Part shown: in pieces, positions 16,642 through 26,117 of the stretch | Numbering within the stretch: position 1 is the first letter of the stretch | Layout of the letters: every line of letters starts with the position of its first letter | Assembly: GCF_044762665.1 (NCBI RefSeq) | Contig: NZ_JBIWES010000018.1 | Coordinates: forward strand, 1 to 64,000 | From: Peribacillus frigoritolerans_B | Lineage (GTDB): Bacteria; Bacillota; Bacilli; Bacillales; DSM-1321 | DNA length: 64,000 bases | Direction: 5' to 3' | Made by a program: the position numbers and the translations under genes | The notes under the pieces: model-generated | What the model was told of the DNA's origin: nothing | Databases searched by the model: none | The model's input: the letters and a program-made list of their open reading frames with translations, nothing else

Positions 16642-17312
16642 TTCGTTATCTCCAAACGGTAGCCCAATCCCCAGATCGTTTTAATCCGGAAGGGGAATGA
16701 CGATTCTGGAAACCGTTCTCTCACTCTTTTAATATGAACATCGATAGTTCGTTCATCACCTTCATAATCATAGCCCCAAATGTCTTCGATAAGATCTTCC
16801 CTGGAAAAAGTTTTTCCAGGATAGCTTGCTAATTTAAACAACAATTCGAATTCTTTTAATGGAATCGTATATTCCTGTTCTTTGAATGACATTTCATGCG
16901 TGTTGCGATTCATCTTTAAATCGCCGATATTTAATGTTTGTGAAATAGTGATTTTATACCGTTTTAATAAAGCCTTTATTCTAAGAACCAATTCAATCGG
17001 TTCAAATGGCTTTACAAGATAATCATCTGCCCCAAGCCCGAATCCTTTTACTTTTTGTGTTGTTTCCCCTTTTGCAGTCAGCATTAAAATGGGGATATCA
17101 CTAAATTCCCGTAATTCTTTGCATAATTGCCATCCATCCATGTTAGGCATCATAATATCGATGACTGCCAAATCGATTTTCACTTTTTCCATTACTTTCA
17201 ATGCCTGCATTCCATCTGAGGCTTCATATAGATCAAAGCCTTCTTTTCTTAACAACAGGTTTATAAGTTCGCGAATATGTGCATCATCATCGACTATCAA
17301 TATTTTTGTCAT
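16638..17312 (-). CDS. OmpR-family response regulator
   Basis: A DNA-binding response regulator of 224 residues. The receiver domain (1-120) has the acidic pocket DDD at 8-10, phosphoacceptor Asp52 (VIDIMMPNMDG) and Lys in MLTAKGE. The winged-helix output domain follows (about 130-224; LKEFELLFKLA, YDYEGDERTIDVHIKRVRERF). It overlaps the kinase gene by four bases and follows the ABC exporter by 23 bases, so the three are one unit. Confidence 0.93.
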   Translation of the reverse strand: MTKILIVDDDAHIRELINLLLRKEGFDLYEASDGMQALKVMEKVKIDLAVIDIMMPNMDGWQLCKELREFSDIPILMLTAKGETTQKVKGFGLGADDYLVKPFEPIELVLRIKALLKRYKITISQTLNIGDLKMNRNTHEMSFKEQEYTIPLKEFELLFKLASYPGKTFSREDLIEDIWGYDYEGDERTIDVHIKRVRERFPESSFPFRIKTIWGLGYRLEITK

Positions 17313-17335
17313 CCTTTTTCTTTCCTTTCGGTGAA

Positions 17336-19081
17336 CTAGGCCAGTTCAACTTTGTGCAACTGCTGTTGGGCAAATTCGCGATATAATGAGTGCGTATTAT
17401 ATAGCTCTTTATGTGTTCCGCTGCCTGTAATTTTCCCTTTTTCAAGGAAGATGATTTGATCTGAACCGATAACGGTCGATAGGCGGTGGGCGATAACTAT
17501 TGTTGTTCTGCCTTTCATTAAATCATTTAATGCCTGTTGAACCACTTTTTCAGATTTGCTGTCCAGGCTTGAAGTAGCTTCATCAAGCATTAATATTTTG
17601 GGGTTTCTTAAAAATGCACGAGCGATTGCAATTCTTTGTCTTTGGCCGCCTGATAATTTCATGCCCCTTTCACCAACCTCTGTATCATATCCGTTCGGAA
17701 GCTCAGAAATGAACTGATCTGCATACGCCATTTTAGCCACTTGATTTAATTCTTCATCTGTTATATCCCGATCGATGCCATAACAAATATTATCTCGAAT
17801 TGTACCTGATACAATAGGGCTTTCTTGTGAAACATATCCAATCTGGCTTCTCCATGAATGGAGTGTGAAATCATTTATGGATTTCCCGCCTATGGATATT
17901 GACCCTTGCTGTGGTTTGTAGAAACGCTCGAATAATGAAAAAAGGGTCGTTTTTCCGCTGCCGCTTGGGCCGACAATTGCAGTGACCTTTCCGGCTTCAA
18001 CGTTAAAGCTTAGATCTTTAAGTACCTGTTCTCCATTATTGTAACTATAGTTCAGGTGATCCACGCTGATAGATTGACTCATATTTTGAACGGGCTGCTT
18101 CGCATCTTCTTCCTCTACTGAATCCAGAATGGAAATGATGCGCTCTGTTGCACCCGTTGCTTTTTGGAATTGAGTAAAGAAACTGGCTAATTGAGCCATT
18201 GGCATGATTATTTGGAAAAGGTACATGATGAATGCAACCAGAGCTCCGGCTGTCAGGGCTCCTGAAGAAACGCGCATCCCCCCATATCCTAAAATCAGCA
18301 CGAGTAATGCCATCATGATAAAACTCATTAGCGGCGCAATCAACGCTTGGATTTTTGCCTCTTTTAATCCGAATTGAAATAATTTCTGGATTCCTTTTTT
18401 GCCATTTTGATATTCCAAAGCTTCAGCATTAGATGCTTTAACAAGGCGTATTTCCGTTAGAACCTGCTGAAGGACTGCGGTGAAGCTTGCTGTCTCGTCC
18501 TGCATCCCTTTTGATATTTTATGCATTTTTTTCCCTAGCGGCATTAATATCAAAACAGAGAGTGGAATTGCAGTGAACATCAATAATGTCATTTTCCAAT
18601 CCAGTACGAATAACACGATCATGGAGCCTATGATGGAAATGATTCCTGTAACGAAATTAGAGAGATGTTCAGAGATTAATCCCTTCACTACAGTTGTATC
18701 ATTTGTCATTCTGCTGACTGTTTCTCCCGAAGGATGTTCATCAAAATAACTCACGGGTAATACGAGTAATTTTTTCCATAGTTGATCGCGGATGCCCGCC
18801 ACTACAGATTGTCCGATCCGGTTCAATAAATAGATGGAAAATCCACTGGCCAATGCTTGAACAATGATGGCAAGAACGAGGAGCATGATCCTTTCAGTGC
18901 TTAGTGAACTGACTGAAAAATCATTGATTAGATTTTTTGTGAATAATGGGACTAATAAAGCTACACCTGTAGTGCCTAGGCTTAATGCTAATGCAATCCC
19001 TATCATTAGTTTAGAAGGCTTCGTTTGTTGAACCAATCGAACGAACTGGCGCCATCCTTTTTGTTTTTTTGCTTCTGACAT
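17336..19081 (-). CDS. BmrA-like multidrug ABC exporter (half transporter)
   Basis: A 581-residue exporter with an N-terminal six-helix membrane domain (about 25-310) fused to an ATPase domain: Walker A GPSGSGKTT, Q-loop YVSQESP, signature LSGGQRQR and Walker B ILMLDEATSSLDS. It is closely similar to B. subtilis BmrA (YvcC), which works as a homodimer pumping many drugs. The ATG at 19081 is preferred because AAAGG lies 12 bases upstream; the in-frame ATG at 19093 abuts that site. It is the first gene of the operon with the downstream two-component system, an arrangement common for drug-induced exporters. Substrate unknown. Confidence 0.88.
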   Translation of the reverse strand: MSEAKKQKGWRQFVRLVQQTKPSKLMIGIALALSLGTTGVALLVPLFTKNLINDFSVSSLSTERIMLLVLAIIVQALASGFSIYLLNRIGQSVVAGIRDQLWKKLLVLPVSYFDEHPSGETVSRMTNDTTVVKGLISEHLSNFVTGIISIIGSMIVLFVLDWKMTLLMFTAIPLSVLILMPLGKKMHKISKGMQDETASFTAVLQQVLTEIRLVKASNAEALEYQNGKKGIQKLFQFGLKEAKIQALIAPLMSFIMMALLVLILGYGGMRVSSGALTAGALVAFIMYLFQIIMPMAQLASFFTQFQKATGATERIISILDSVEEEDAKQPVQNMSQSISVDHLNYSYNNGEQVLKDLSFNVEAGKVTAIVGPSGSGKTTLFSLFERFYKPQQGSISIGGKSINDFTLHSWRSQIGYVSQESPIVSGTIRDNICYGIDRDITDEELNQVAKMAYADQFISELPNGYDTEVGERGMKLSGGQRQRIAIARAFLRNPKILMLDEATSSLDSKSEKVVQQALNDLMKGRTTIVIAHRLSTVIGSDQIIFLEKGKITGSGTHKELYNTHSLYREFAQQQLHKVELA

Positions 19082-19465
19082 ATGTAAATACATCCTTTCT
19101 CGATCTTCATTACAGAGAAGTATATAAAGAAGTTATGAATTGAATATGAACTAGTCTTAATTATTCCACGAAACTACTGGTGAACCTTTTCTGGAGGATA
19201 AATTTGAAAAAATATGGCGGACATTTAAAATAGTGTCGGTTTTTTTTCATGAAGATACAAGAAAAATAAATATTCGATGGTTAACAGTAAGAGTGAAGGA
19301 ATATGTGTAAGGATCTCAAGACTAGGGGTTATAGGTAAAAAGATATAGTTATATCTTGTTTTTGAATTGATTTTTAATAATAAATACCTATATAAGCTAA
19401 ATACTTACCGCTTTTAACCGATTAAATATGGAGATACAAAAAACAGTATAAGTTAGGTGGAAAAA
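19082..19465. other. divergent intergenic region
   Basis: About 380 bases between the BmrA-like gene and the ATP-grasp gene, holding the promoters of both directions. I see no RNA gene or reading frame. An imperfect hairpin (GCGGACAT...AGTGTCGG) followed by eight T lies at about 19215-19250 on the plus strand, with no obvious gene for it to terminate. Confidence 0.5.
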
Positions 19466-20635
19466 ATGATTATTTTGAATGAGTCCATTGTGTCGCCAAT
19501 TCTTCTAAAGGTGTTAGAGGAACAGCAAATTCCAGTATTGGAACAAGGGCAATGGGGAGACACATTAACATCAGAAAAGTTAAACATTCAAAAGGATACA
19601 GAATTTTTCAAGTCCATGGAAAAGGACAAAAGAATTCTTACAAACTCTGAAAATGGCATAACACTATTAGGTCATTTTCAACCGAATAGCAATGAATACA
19701 TATGGTCAAAGTTATTGAAGGATAAGAGTCAGGTGCGAAATTTGACGAAATCTTTATATCCTGATTTTTATTTCCAAAATATCGATTTATCCATAATAAG
19801 TGACCTGGATAAAAATCAAATACCGTATCCGGTAGTTATCAAACCCAATATTGGCTATTCCAGTGTAGGGGTGCACAAAGTCAAGAATGAGCAGGATTGG
19901 GATATAGCCGTGAACCAGCTTAAAGCGGATTTACTTCATTCGGATGGATTATATGATTCAGAAGTGGTCGGTTCCCAGACCGTTTTAATAGAAGAGTGGA
20001 TTCAGGGTGAAGAGTATGCCATTGACGGTTATTACAATCAAGATGGTGAACCGGTCATTTTGAATGTCTTCAAACGGTTATTCAAGGATGATTACGATAC
20101 TTCCGATCGAATTTATTATACTTCGAAGTTGGCCATTAATGAAATCTATCATGAAGCACTGAAGTTCATGAAGAATATCCAAACGGTCCTTCCGCTTAGG
20201 AATTATCCTGTACACTTTGAAATTCGCAAAAAGGGAAACCGGGTGATACCCATTGAAATCAATCCCCTGCGTTTTGCAGGAGCGGGTACAACGGATCTAG
20301 GTTACCATGCCTATGGAATGAATATGTATGAACACTATTTTTCAGGAACGAAACCCGATTGGAATCGGATATTGGAAGAGATGGACGATCGAATATATAG
20401 CTTTTTCTTTGCAGAGGTCCCACTGGAAATAAGTCTGGAAGATGTTGCACGTATTGATCATGATGGACTTCGTCATGAATTCGAACATGTTTTGGAATAT
20501 AGGCAGCTTCCTTTTCAAAAAGACCGTAGCATGGCAATCATCTTTTATAGAAGTGAGGATTTGAATAAAAACCTCCAATTGCTTCATTTGGATTTAATAC
20601 CATATTTGACAATAAAACACCTGGTTTTCAACTAA
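19466..20635 (+). CDS. ATP-grasp domain protein of unknown substrate
   Basis: A 389-residue cytoplasmic enzyme. An ATP-grasp fold is visible: YPVVIKPNIGYSSVGVHKV (near residues 120-140) with the ATP-binding Lys, VLIEEWIQGEEYAIDG (near 172-188), and the metal-ligand end PIEINPLRFAGAGT. ATP-grasp enzymes join a carboxylate to an amine or thiol; the substrate here cannot be told. AGGTGG lies five bases before the ATG at 19466, so that start is chosen over the GTG at 19457. It ends 13 bases before a chemoreceptor gene, so the two are probably co-transcribed, an unusual pairing. Confidence 0.75.
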   Translation: MIILNESIVSPILLKVLEEQQIPVLEQGQWGDTLTSEKLNIQKDTEFFKSMEKDKRILTNSENGITLLGHFQPNSNEYIWSKLLKDKSQVRNLTKSLYPDFYFQNIDLSIISDLDKNQIPYPVVIKPNIGYSSVGVHKVKNEQDWDIAVNQLKADLLHSDGLYDSEVVGSQTVLIEEWIQGEEYAIDGYYNQDGEPVILNVFKRLFKDDYDTSDRIYYTSKLAINEIYHEALKFMKNIQTVLPLRNYPVHFEIRKKGNRVIPIEINPLRFAGAGTTDLGYHAYGMNMYEHYFSGTKPDWNRILEEMDDRIYSFFFAEVPLEISLEDVARIDHDGLRHEFEHVLEYRQLPFQKDRSMAIIFYRSEDLNKNLQLLHLDLIPYLTIKHLVFN

Positions 20636-20648
20636 GGGGGGCATGAAA

Positions 20649-22343
20649 ATGAGATTTTCGAAGCTGAATCCTAAAAAATCTTTATTGGCAAAACTATTTT
20701 TGTTTTATATTATTCCTTTCGTGATCTTCGCAGGGGCCATGGGCCTTTGCTTTTCCTATATTACTAATAAAATGATCAATGAGAACGTCCTTCCGCAATT
20801 CGATGATCGACTTTCTGAAAATGCCCACAGTTTAGCAGCGAGCCTCAATCCCACTTTGATAAACAATGCTTCCGAACGGGGCGAAGAGATTAAGCGGAAA
20901 CTGGATGCCTTTGTTGAAGATAAAAAGGGAATTGAATATGTTTATGTTTTGAAGCGGGAGAATGATGCCGACATGATTGTAGCCTTGAGCGGCAGCGATG
21001 ACTATATGGTGGAATCCCCCTTCACACCGGAACAGGCAAAATCGATAAATGGAAATGAAGACGTCTTAAGTGAAATATATAAAGATAAGTGGGGTACACA
21101 CAAGTCGTACTTTACGCCAATCGAAGGAACGGACGCGATTGTCGGAATCGATATGGATGCAAAATTCATTGATGAATTGAAAAGCACAATGATATTCTAT
21201 AATATCTTATTTCTTGCAAGTGCCGTTATATTAGGTGTGCTATGCGCCGTTGTCATCGGGAAAAAGATCTCGGGACCCGTCAATGAACTCGTTGGTTACA
21301 CGAATGAAATGGCAAAAGGGGACTTAAGTAAGTCGATTCCCGTTAGCAGACAGGATGAGATTGGCGATCTGTCAAATGGATTCGAAGATATGAGATTAAG
21401 TTTGGCCCATATTATCCAGAATGTCCGTGAACACGCTCAAACGATGAATCAAACGACGGTTTCCATTCAGCGATCCTTTGAAGAGATGGTGGAATCCTAT
21501 GGCCAGATAGTGACGGGGACAACGGAAGAAGCAAAAGCCTCGGAAGAACGTGCCCATCATATTGACCGAATTTCCAATATGATCAGTGACTTAACGGATA
21601 CGATCCGTTTAATGAACGAGCAAACGAATGAAATGAATGAATTTACGATGCATGCGAATACACTTGCAGAACAAGGAAGTAAACAAGTGCAAGATGTAAC
21701 GAACCAGATGGATAAAATCATGGAAAACGGCCAAGCGAATAAAGCCAATTTGGTAAGCCTGGAAGAGGATGTAGTGAAGATAAATGAAGTGATTGGTTTA
21801 ATAAGGGTAATTGCTTCCCAAACGAACCTGCTGTCCCTGAATGCTTCCATTGAAGCGGCACGGGCGGGCGATGCCGGAAGAGGTTTTGCCGTAGTCGCTC
21901 AAGAGGTGCAAAAATTGGCTGTGCAAACAGATGAATCCATCGATATCATTTCAGAATCCATTATGCGGATTAATGAACAAACAGCCAAAGTCATTCAAAA
22001 TAATGACGAGAGTTTTCAGGATATACTAAATGGTGTTTCCTTAGTGGAAAACAATGGCGAGATTTTCAATAAGATATTCGAATCCGTAGGGAAATTGCTG
22101 AAAGGCACAGAACAATTGGCCGTCCATTCGAAAAAAATCAATGAGTCTTCGGACGAAAGCCTGGCATCCATTCAAGAAATTGCGGCGATTTCAGAAGAAG
22201 GAGTCGCGACAACTGAGCAAATCTCGGCAGCTGCAATTCAACAAAATACCATAATGACTGGATTGAAGGACCAAAATGAAGATTTAGCAAAAGAATCGGC
22301 CATTTTAGAAGAAATGGTAGAAAAGTTCATTACCGAAAAATGA
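20649..22343 (+). CDS. methyl-accepting chemotaxis protein
   Basis: A 564-residue transmembrane chemoreceptor. First membrane helix at about residues 14-36, an extracytoplasmic sensor of about 140 residues, second helix at about 180-202, HAMP domain (ISGPVNELVGYTNEMAKGD) and a long coiled-coil signalling domain with the conserved hairpin tip IASQTNLLSLNASIEAARAG. The sensed ligand is unknown. The ATG at 20649 is chosen because AAGGGGGG ends seven bases upstream; the ATG at 20643 is too close. It probably shares a transcript with the ATP-grasp gene. Confidence 0.93.
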   Translation: MRFSKLNPKKSLLAKLFLFYIIPFVIFAGAMGLCFSYITNKMINENVLPQFDDRLSENAHSLAASLNPTLINNASERGEEIKRKLDAFVEDKKGIEYVYVLKRENDADMIVALSGSDDYMVESPFTPEQAKSINGNEDVLSEIYKDKWGTHKSYFTPIEGTDAIVGIDMDAKFIDELKSTMIFYNILFLASAVILGVLCAVVIGKKISGPVNELVGYTNEMAKGDLSKSIPVSRQDEIGDLSNGFEDMRLSLAHIIQNVREHAQTMNQTTVSIQRSFEEMVESYGQIVTGTTEEAKASEERAHHIDRISNMISDLTDTIRLMNEQTNEMNEFTMHANTLAEQGSKQVQDVTNQMDKIMENGQANKANLVSLEEDVVKINEVIGLIRVIASQTNLLSLNASIEAARAGDAGRGFAVVAQEVQKLAVQTDESIDIISESIMRINEQTAKVIQNNDESFQDILNGVSLVENNGEIFNKIFESVGKLLKGTEQLAVHSKKINESSDESLASIQEIAAISEEGVATTEQISAAAIQQNTIMTGLKDQNEDLAKESAILEEMVEKFITEK

Positions 22344-22424
22344 AATATATAAACATCTGCAAAAACTTCTCATTAACTTTGTTTTCGAGAGGTTTTTGTA
22401 GGGGTTCTATCTGAAACATAGTTG

Positions 22425-22610
22425 AGTGGAGCGGGTGTTCGAGGCTCCTGCGGGGAAGATCCCACTGGTGCTAAGGGCGCCGAGGGCGGACCTTCCGCAA
22501 AAAGAGATTGCCTGGAGGCAATGCTCCGTTTTACACTCCCTCAAAAAAATATAGCAATCTTAAATGATATCGAGTTTGTCTACAGTCTGAAACCTCTTTA
22601 ACTTTGTATG
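22425..22610. repeat. degenerate dispersed GC-rich repeat, copy 1
   Basis: A gene-free stretch resembling the short interspersed elements of Bacillus-group genomes: GAGGCTCCTGCGGGGAAGAT, GGGCGCCGAGGGCGGA, then an A-rich tail ACTCCCTCAAAAAAATATAG and TTTGTCTACAGTCTGAAAC. Related pieces occur near 43085 and 49222. It is richer in G+C than its surroundings and has partial internal complementarity. Confidence 0.55.
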
Positions 22611-22753
22611 CGGTTTTTGTTTGGATGAATGCATGCATGCATGTGAGTGTTCATGTTGGCCGAGGGCTGTAATAGATAGCCACTTTGGTTACTGTTTTTT
22701 TATCGAATTTAGAGAGTATTAAAAATTGCTGGAAAAAAGTTTCCCCAAACTAT

Positions 22754-22782
22754 TTGCAATCGCTACCATTTAATGTTATGCT
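22754..22782 (+). promoter_or_regulatory. promoter of the cold-shock gene
   Basis: TTGCAA at 22754 and TATGCT at 22777 with a 17-base spacer. It predicts a leader of about 115 bases before the cold-shock gene, the length typical of csp mRNAs whose leader refolds in the cold. Confidence 0.65.
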
Positions 22783-22902
22783 TAGTCTTAATTATTTTTG
22801 TTCGGTACTAAGGATACTAAAAGTACTACTTTTCGTTTTCGATGATGACTTAGAGCAAGGATAGTAATACATTGTGCTTAGATGCACTAGGAGGCAACAA
22901 CA

Positions 22903-23103
22903 ATGGAACAAGGTAAAGTAAAATGGTTTAACGCAGAAAAAGGTTTTGGATTCATCGAACGCGAAAACGGAGACGACGTATTCGTACATTTCTCAGCTAT
23001 CCAAAGCGAAGGTTTCAAATCTTTAGACGAAGGCCAAGAAGTTACTTTTGAAGTAGAACAAGGTCAACGCGGACCTCAAGCTTCTAACGTTCAAAAAGCA
23101 TAA
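22903..23103 (+). CDS. cold-shock protein (CspB/CspD type)
   Basis: A 66-residue single cold-shock domain with both RNA-binding motifs, KWFNAEKGFGFIE and DVFVHFSAI. It binds single-stranded RNA and DNA and acts as an RNA chaperone during cold shock and growth. AGGAGG lies eight bases before the ATG. The long leader upstream fits cold-shock control. Codon choice (AAC, GAA, TTC) suggests high expression. I cannot assign it to one of the several csp paralogues. Confidence 0.95.
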   Translation: MEQGKVKWFNAEKGFGFIERENGDDVFVHFSAIQSEGFKSLDEGQEVTFEVEQGQRGPQASNVQKA

Positions 23104-23112
23104 TTTCAATAA

Positions 23113-23152
23113 CAAAAAAAGGCGGATCCTTGTTATAGGGTCCGGCTTTTTT
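23113..23152 (+). terminator. terminator after the cold-shock gene
   Basis: AAAAAGG(C)GGATCC... pairs with GGGTCCGGCTTTTTTT around TTGTTATA, ten bases after the stop codon. Confidence 0.8.
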
Positions 23153-23172
23153 TGTTTTATGAAAATACATAA

Positions 23173-23201
23173 CAAAAAACCCCGCTAAACGAAAAGCAGG
23201 G
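23173..23201 (-). terminator. minus-strand terminator-like hairpin
   Basis: Read on the minus strand, CCCTGCT pairs with AGCGGGG and is followed by TTTTTTG. I find no convincing minus-strand gene in front of it; the only frame (23295-23501) lacks a ribosome site. Confidence 0.45.
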
Positions 23202-23499
23202 TAAATGGTACAAGTAAAGTAAAACGCTTAAAAAGGTTTGACTAAGTATATCATAGTTTTTCTAAAAAATACTAAATTAATTATATTATACTTATCAAGG
23301 TAACGAAAGGTAATTACTGAAATCATCGGATTGAAGGGGCGTAAAGGAATTTATGTCCCTTCTTTTTTTTGCCTGAAGATTAGGGAAGAGAACAGCATGA
23401 CCATTTTGTTCAAAAAGGGAAACAAAAAAACGATGGCCCACATATAAAGACATAAGGGCGCTTTCACTAACTTGGAGGAAGGAGAAAAGATTCCCATAC

Positions 23500-23541
23500 A
23501 TTCAAATATGGATTTGAATATTCAGGGTATTATGTTATATT
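23500..23541 (+). promoter_or_regulatory. cad promoter and CadC operator
   Basis: A perfect 20-bp dyad ATTCAAAT-ATGG-ATTTGAAT at 23500-23519 resembles the cad operator of S. aureus pI258. Its right arm supplies a -35 TTGAAT (23514) 16 bases before TATATT (23536), so a bound CadC dimer would block RNA polymerase until Cd, Pb or Zn releases it. Confidence 0.72.
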
Positions 23542-23578
23542 ATAATCAAACGAAGATTTGAATGAAGGGTGTGAGAAG

Positions 23579-23950
23579 ATGACGGAACTGAAAGATATAT
23601 GTGATGTTCACCTGCATGATGAAGTGAAGGTCAATCGCATTCAAGAGGAAATGGGCCAGGTGGATATATCCAGCATGTCGAAGCTGTTTAAAGTTATAGG
23701 CGATGAAAATAGGGCGAAGATAGCTTATGCGCTCTGTACGGACGAGGAATTGTGTGTGTGCGATCTGGCCAATATCATTGGTGCTTCGATGGCGACAACG
23801 TCACATCATCTTCGTACCCTATATAAACATGCAATCGTAAAATACCGAAAAGAAGGAAAGTTGGCTTTTTATTCTTTGGATGATCACCATATTAAGCAAT
23901 TGATTCTCATTGCATTAGAACATCAGCAGGAGGTAAGGGTCGATGGCTGA
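23579..23950 (+). CDS. cadC: ArsR/SmtB-family metal-responsive repressor CadC
   Basis: A 123-residue winged-helix repressor very like S. aureus CadC. The metal-sensing cysteines are present: one near the N-terminus (DICDVHLHDE) and the pair in helix 3 (ELCVCDLA). The recognition region is MATTSHHLRTLYKH. It represses the operon and lets go when cadmium, lead or zinc binds. The ATG at 23579 has GGGTGTGAG upstream and gives a length like CadC; a longer frame starts at 23558. It overlaps cadA by 8 bases. Confidence 0.9.
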   Translation: MTELKDICDVHLHDEVKVNRIQEEMGQVDISSMSKLFKVIGDENRAKIAYALCTDEELCVCDLANIIGASMATTSHHLRTLYKHAIVKYRKEGKLAFYSLDDHHIKQLILIALEHQQEVRVDG

Positions 23951-26066
23951 GTCCCCAATGAAAACATATCGTATCCAGGGTCTATCCTGCACGAATTGTG
24001 CGGCTAAATTCGAGAACAATGTCCGTGAACTAGAGGGTGTGAAGGATGCCAAAATCAACTTTGGGGCCTCGAAGATTTCGGTACAGGGCAGCGCTACCAT
24101 TGAAGAGATTGAAAAGGCGGGAGCTTTCGATAACCTGAAGATCCGCGGTGAACAGGAACAGGTAACGCAAAAGGAACCATTTTGGAAGCAAAAAGAAAAT
24201 ATTAAAGTGGTGTTTTCGGTTATCCTATTGCTGGTCAGCTGGATATTGGATAATCGATATGCTGATGGAAGCATCATGCCGGTAATCGGTTATGCGGCAG
24301 CAATCATAGTTGGGGGATATTCATTATTTGTCAGTGGATTGAAAAACCTTGTAAGGCTTCGCTTTGATATGCACACCCTTATGACGGTTGCCATCATCGG
24401 AGCGGCCGTGCTTGGTGAATGGGGAGAGGGGGCGACCGTCGTCATCCTATTTGCGATAAGTGAGGCACTGGAAAAATATTCAATGGATAAAGCCCGTAAT
24501 TCCATCGAATCATTAATGAACATCGCACCTAAAGAAGCCTTGATCCGTAGAGGGCATCACGAAATGATGGTTGCTGTTGATGAGATTGTAGTGGGCGACA
24601 TCATGATCGTTAAACCGGGTCAAAAGCTTGCAATGGATGGCCTGATCATGAATGGGGCCTCGACACTTAATCAAGCAGCCATTACTGGGGAATCCGAGCC
24701 GGTTTTTAAAACGGTTGATGGTGAAGTGTTTGCCGGAACCTTAAATGGTGAAGGGCTGCTCGAAGTGGAGGTCACGAAGCGAGTCGAAGATACGACGATT
24801 GCAAAAATCATCCACCTTGTTGAAGAAGCACAGGCCGAAAAGGCCCCTTCCCAAGCCTTCGTGGATAAATTCGCAAAATTCTATACGCCGGCCATCATGC
24901 TCATTGCCTTGGCCATTGCCGTATTACCCCCGATTGTGATGGACGGGGATTGGAGTGAATGGATTTACCGGGGATTGGCTGTACTGGTTGTCGGCTGTCC
25001 TTGTGCTTTGGTCATTTCAACGCCCATCGCCATCGTGACAGCAATCGGAAATGCTGCCAAACATGGTGTGCTGATTAAAGGCGGGGTCCATTTGGAGGAA
25101 GCAGGAGCCTTAAAGGCGATCGCGTTTGATAAAACGGGTACTTTAACAAAGGGCGTACCTGAAGTGACTGATTTCATGGTGTTATCTGATGTGTTGAATG
25201 AACAGGCCGTGCTGGCTATCGCTGCTGCTTTAGAAAGCAGATCACAGCACCCCCTTGCCACGGCCATTCTTCAAAAGGCGGAAAACCACGATGTGGACTA
25301 TCATTCTTTATTGGTGGAGGATTTTACTGCGATCACCGGTAAAGGCATAAAAGGGAAAATCAATCAAGGAATCTATTACATTGGTAAACCCCACCTTTTT
25401 GAAGAAGAGGCAGGTATGGTTTTCTCTGATGATGTGCTTAAATTAATCAGCGGCTATCAAAATACAGGGAAAACGGTGATGCTGCTTGGCGATCAAGTGA
25501 AGCTTCTGGCACTCATCGCGGTATCTGATGAAATAAGGGAAAGCAGTAAGGAAGCGATTCGGAAACTGCATGCTTTGGGCATTGAAAAAACGATCATGCT
25601 GACTGGCGATAATATCGGAACGGCAAAAGCAATTGGAGCGGCAGCTGGCGTTCATGAGATTGAGGCGGAGCTATTGCCGCAGGATAAATTGACCATCATC
25701 AAACGATGGAAACAAAAATACGATCGAGTGGCCATGGTAGGCGATGGTGTCAATGATGCCCCGGCTTTGGCCGCTTCCACGGTAGGAATCGCAATGGGCG
25801 GGGCGGGCACTGATACGGCCCTTGAAACAGCCGATATTGCCTTAATGGGTGATGACTTATCGAAGCTGCCTTATACTATCCGCTTAAGCCGTAAAACATT
25901 AAAAATCATTAAGCAGAACATCACGTTTTCATTGGTGATTAAAATCCTGGCCTTATTATTGATAGCGCCGGGCTGGTTAACACTTTGGATGGCGATTTTT
26001 GCCGACATGGGTGCGACGTTATTAGTTACATTGAACAGTCTTAGGTTATTGAGAATAAAAGAGTAG
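23943..26066 (+). CDS. cadA: heavy-metal (Cd/Zn/Pb) transporting P1B-type ATPase
   Basis: A membrane ATPase of 707 residues that pumps soft divalent metals out of the cell. One N-terminal heavy-metal-associated domain (GLSCTNCAAKFE, residues ~13-24), eight predicted membrane helices, the ion-binding CPC motif (VVGCPCALVIST), the phosphorylation site DKTGTLTKG and the hinge GDGVNDAPALA are visible. AGGAGG lies nine bases before the ATG. It forms an operon with cadC and is closed by a strong hairpin. The CPC motif fits Cd/Zn/Pb or Cu, but the CadC partner argues for cadmium-type metals. Confidence 0.93.
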   Translation: MAESPMKTYRIQGLSCTNCAAKFENNVRELEGVKDAKINFGASKISVQGSATIEEIEKAGAFDNLKIRGEQEQVTQKEPFWKQKENIKVVFSVILLLVSWILDNRYADGSIMPVIGYAAAIIVGGYSLFVSGLKNLVRLRFDMHTLMTVAIIGAAVLGEWGEGATVVILFAISEALEKYSMDKARNSIESLMNIAPKEALIRRGHHEMMVAVDEIVVGDIMIVKPGQKLAMDGLIMNGASTLNQAAITGESEPVFKTVDGEVFAGTLNGEGLLEVEVTKRVEDTTIAKIIHLVEEAQAEKAPSQAFVDKFAKFYTPAIMLIALAIAVLPPIVMDGDWSEWIYRGLAVLVVGCPCALVISTPIAIVTAIGNAAKHGVLIKGGVHLEEAGALKAIAFDKTGTLTKGVPEVTDFMVLSDVLNEQAVLAIAAALESRSQHPLATAILQKAENHDVDYHSLLVEDFTAITGKGIKGKINQGIYYIGKPHLFEEEAGMVFSDDVLKLISGYQNTGKTVMLLGDQVKLLALIAVSDEIRESSKEAIRKLHALGIEKTIMLTGDNIGTAKAIGAAAGVHEIEAELLPQDKLTIIKRWKQKYDRVAMVGDGVNDAPALAASTVGIAMGGAGTDTALETADIALMGDDLSKLPYTIRLSRKTLKIIKQNITFSLVIKILALLLIAPGWLTLWMAIFADMGATLLVTLNSLRLLRIKE

Positions 26067-26076
26067 AATAATATGG

Positions 26077-26117
26077 GCTCCCTGGTGCATCTTAAGGTGC
26101 ACCAGGGAGCTTTTATT
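26077..26117 (+). terminator. terminator after cadA
   Basis: A perfect 13-bp stem GCTCCCTGGTGCA / TGCACCAGGGAGC with loop TCTTAAGG, followed by TTTTATTTAT. Confidence 0.85.

Noticed and set aside
23295..23501. 68-codon minus-strand frame
   Set aside because: No ribosome site and its start lies inside the cad operator; sequence does not look like a protein.
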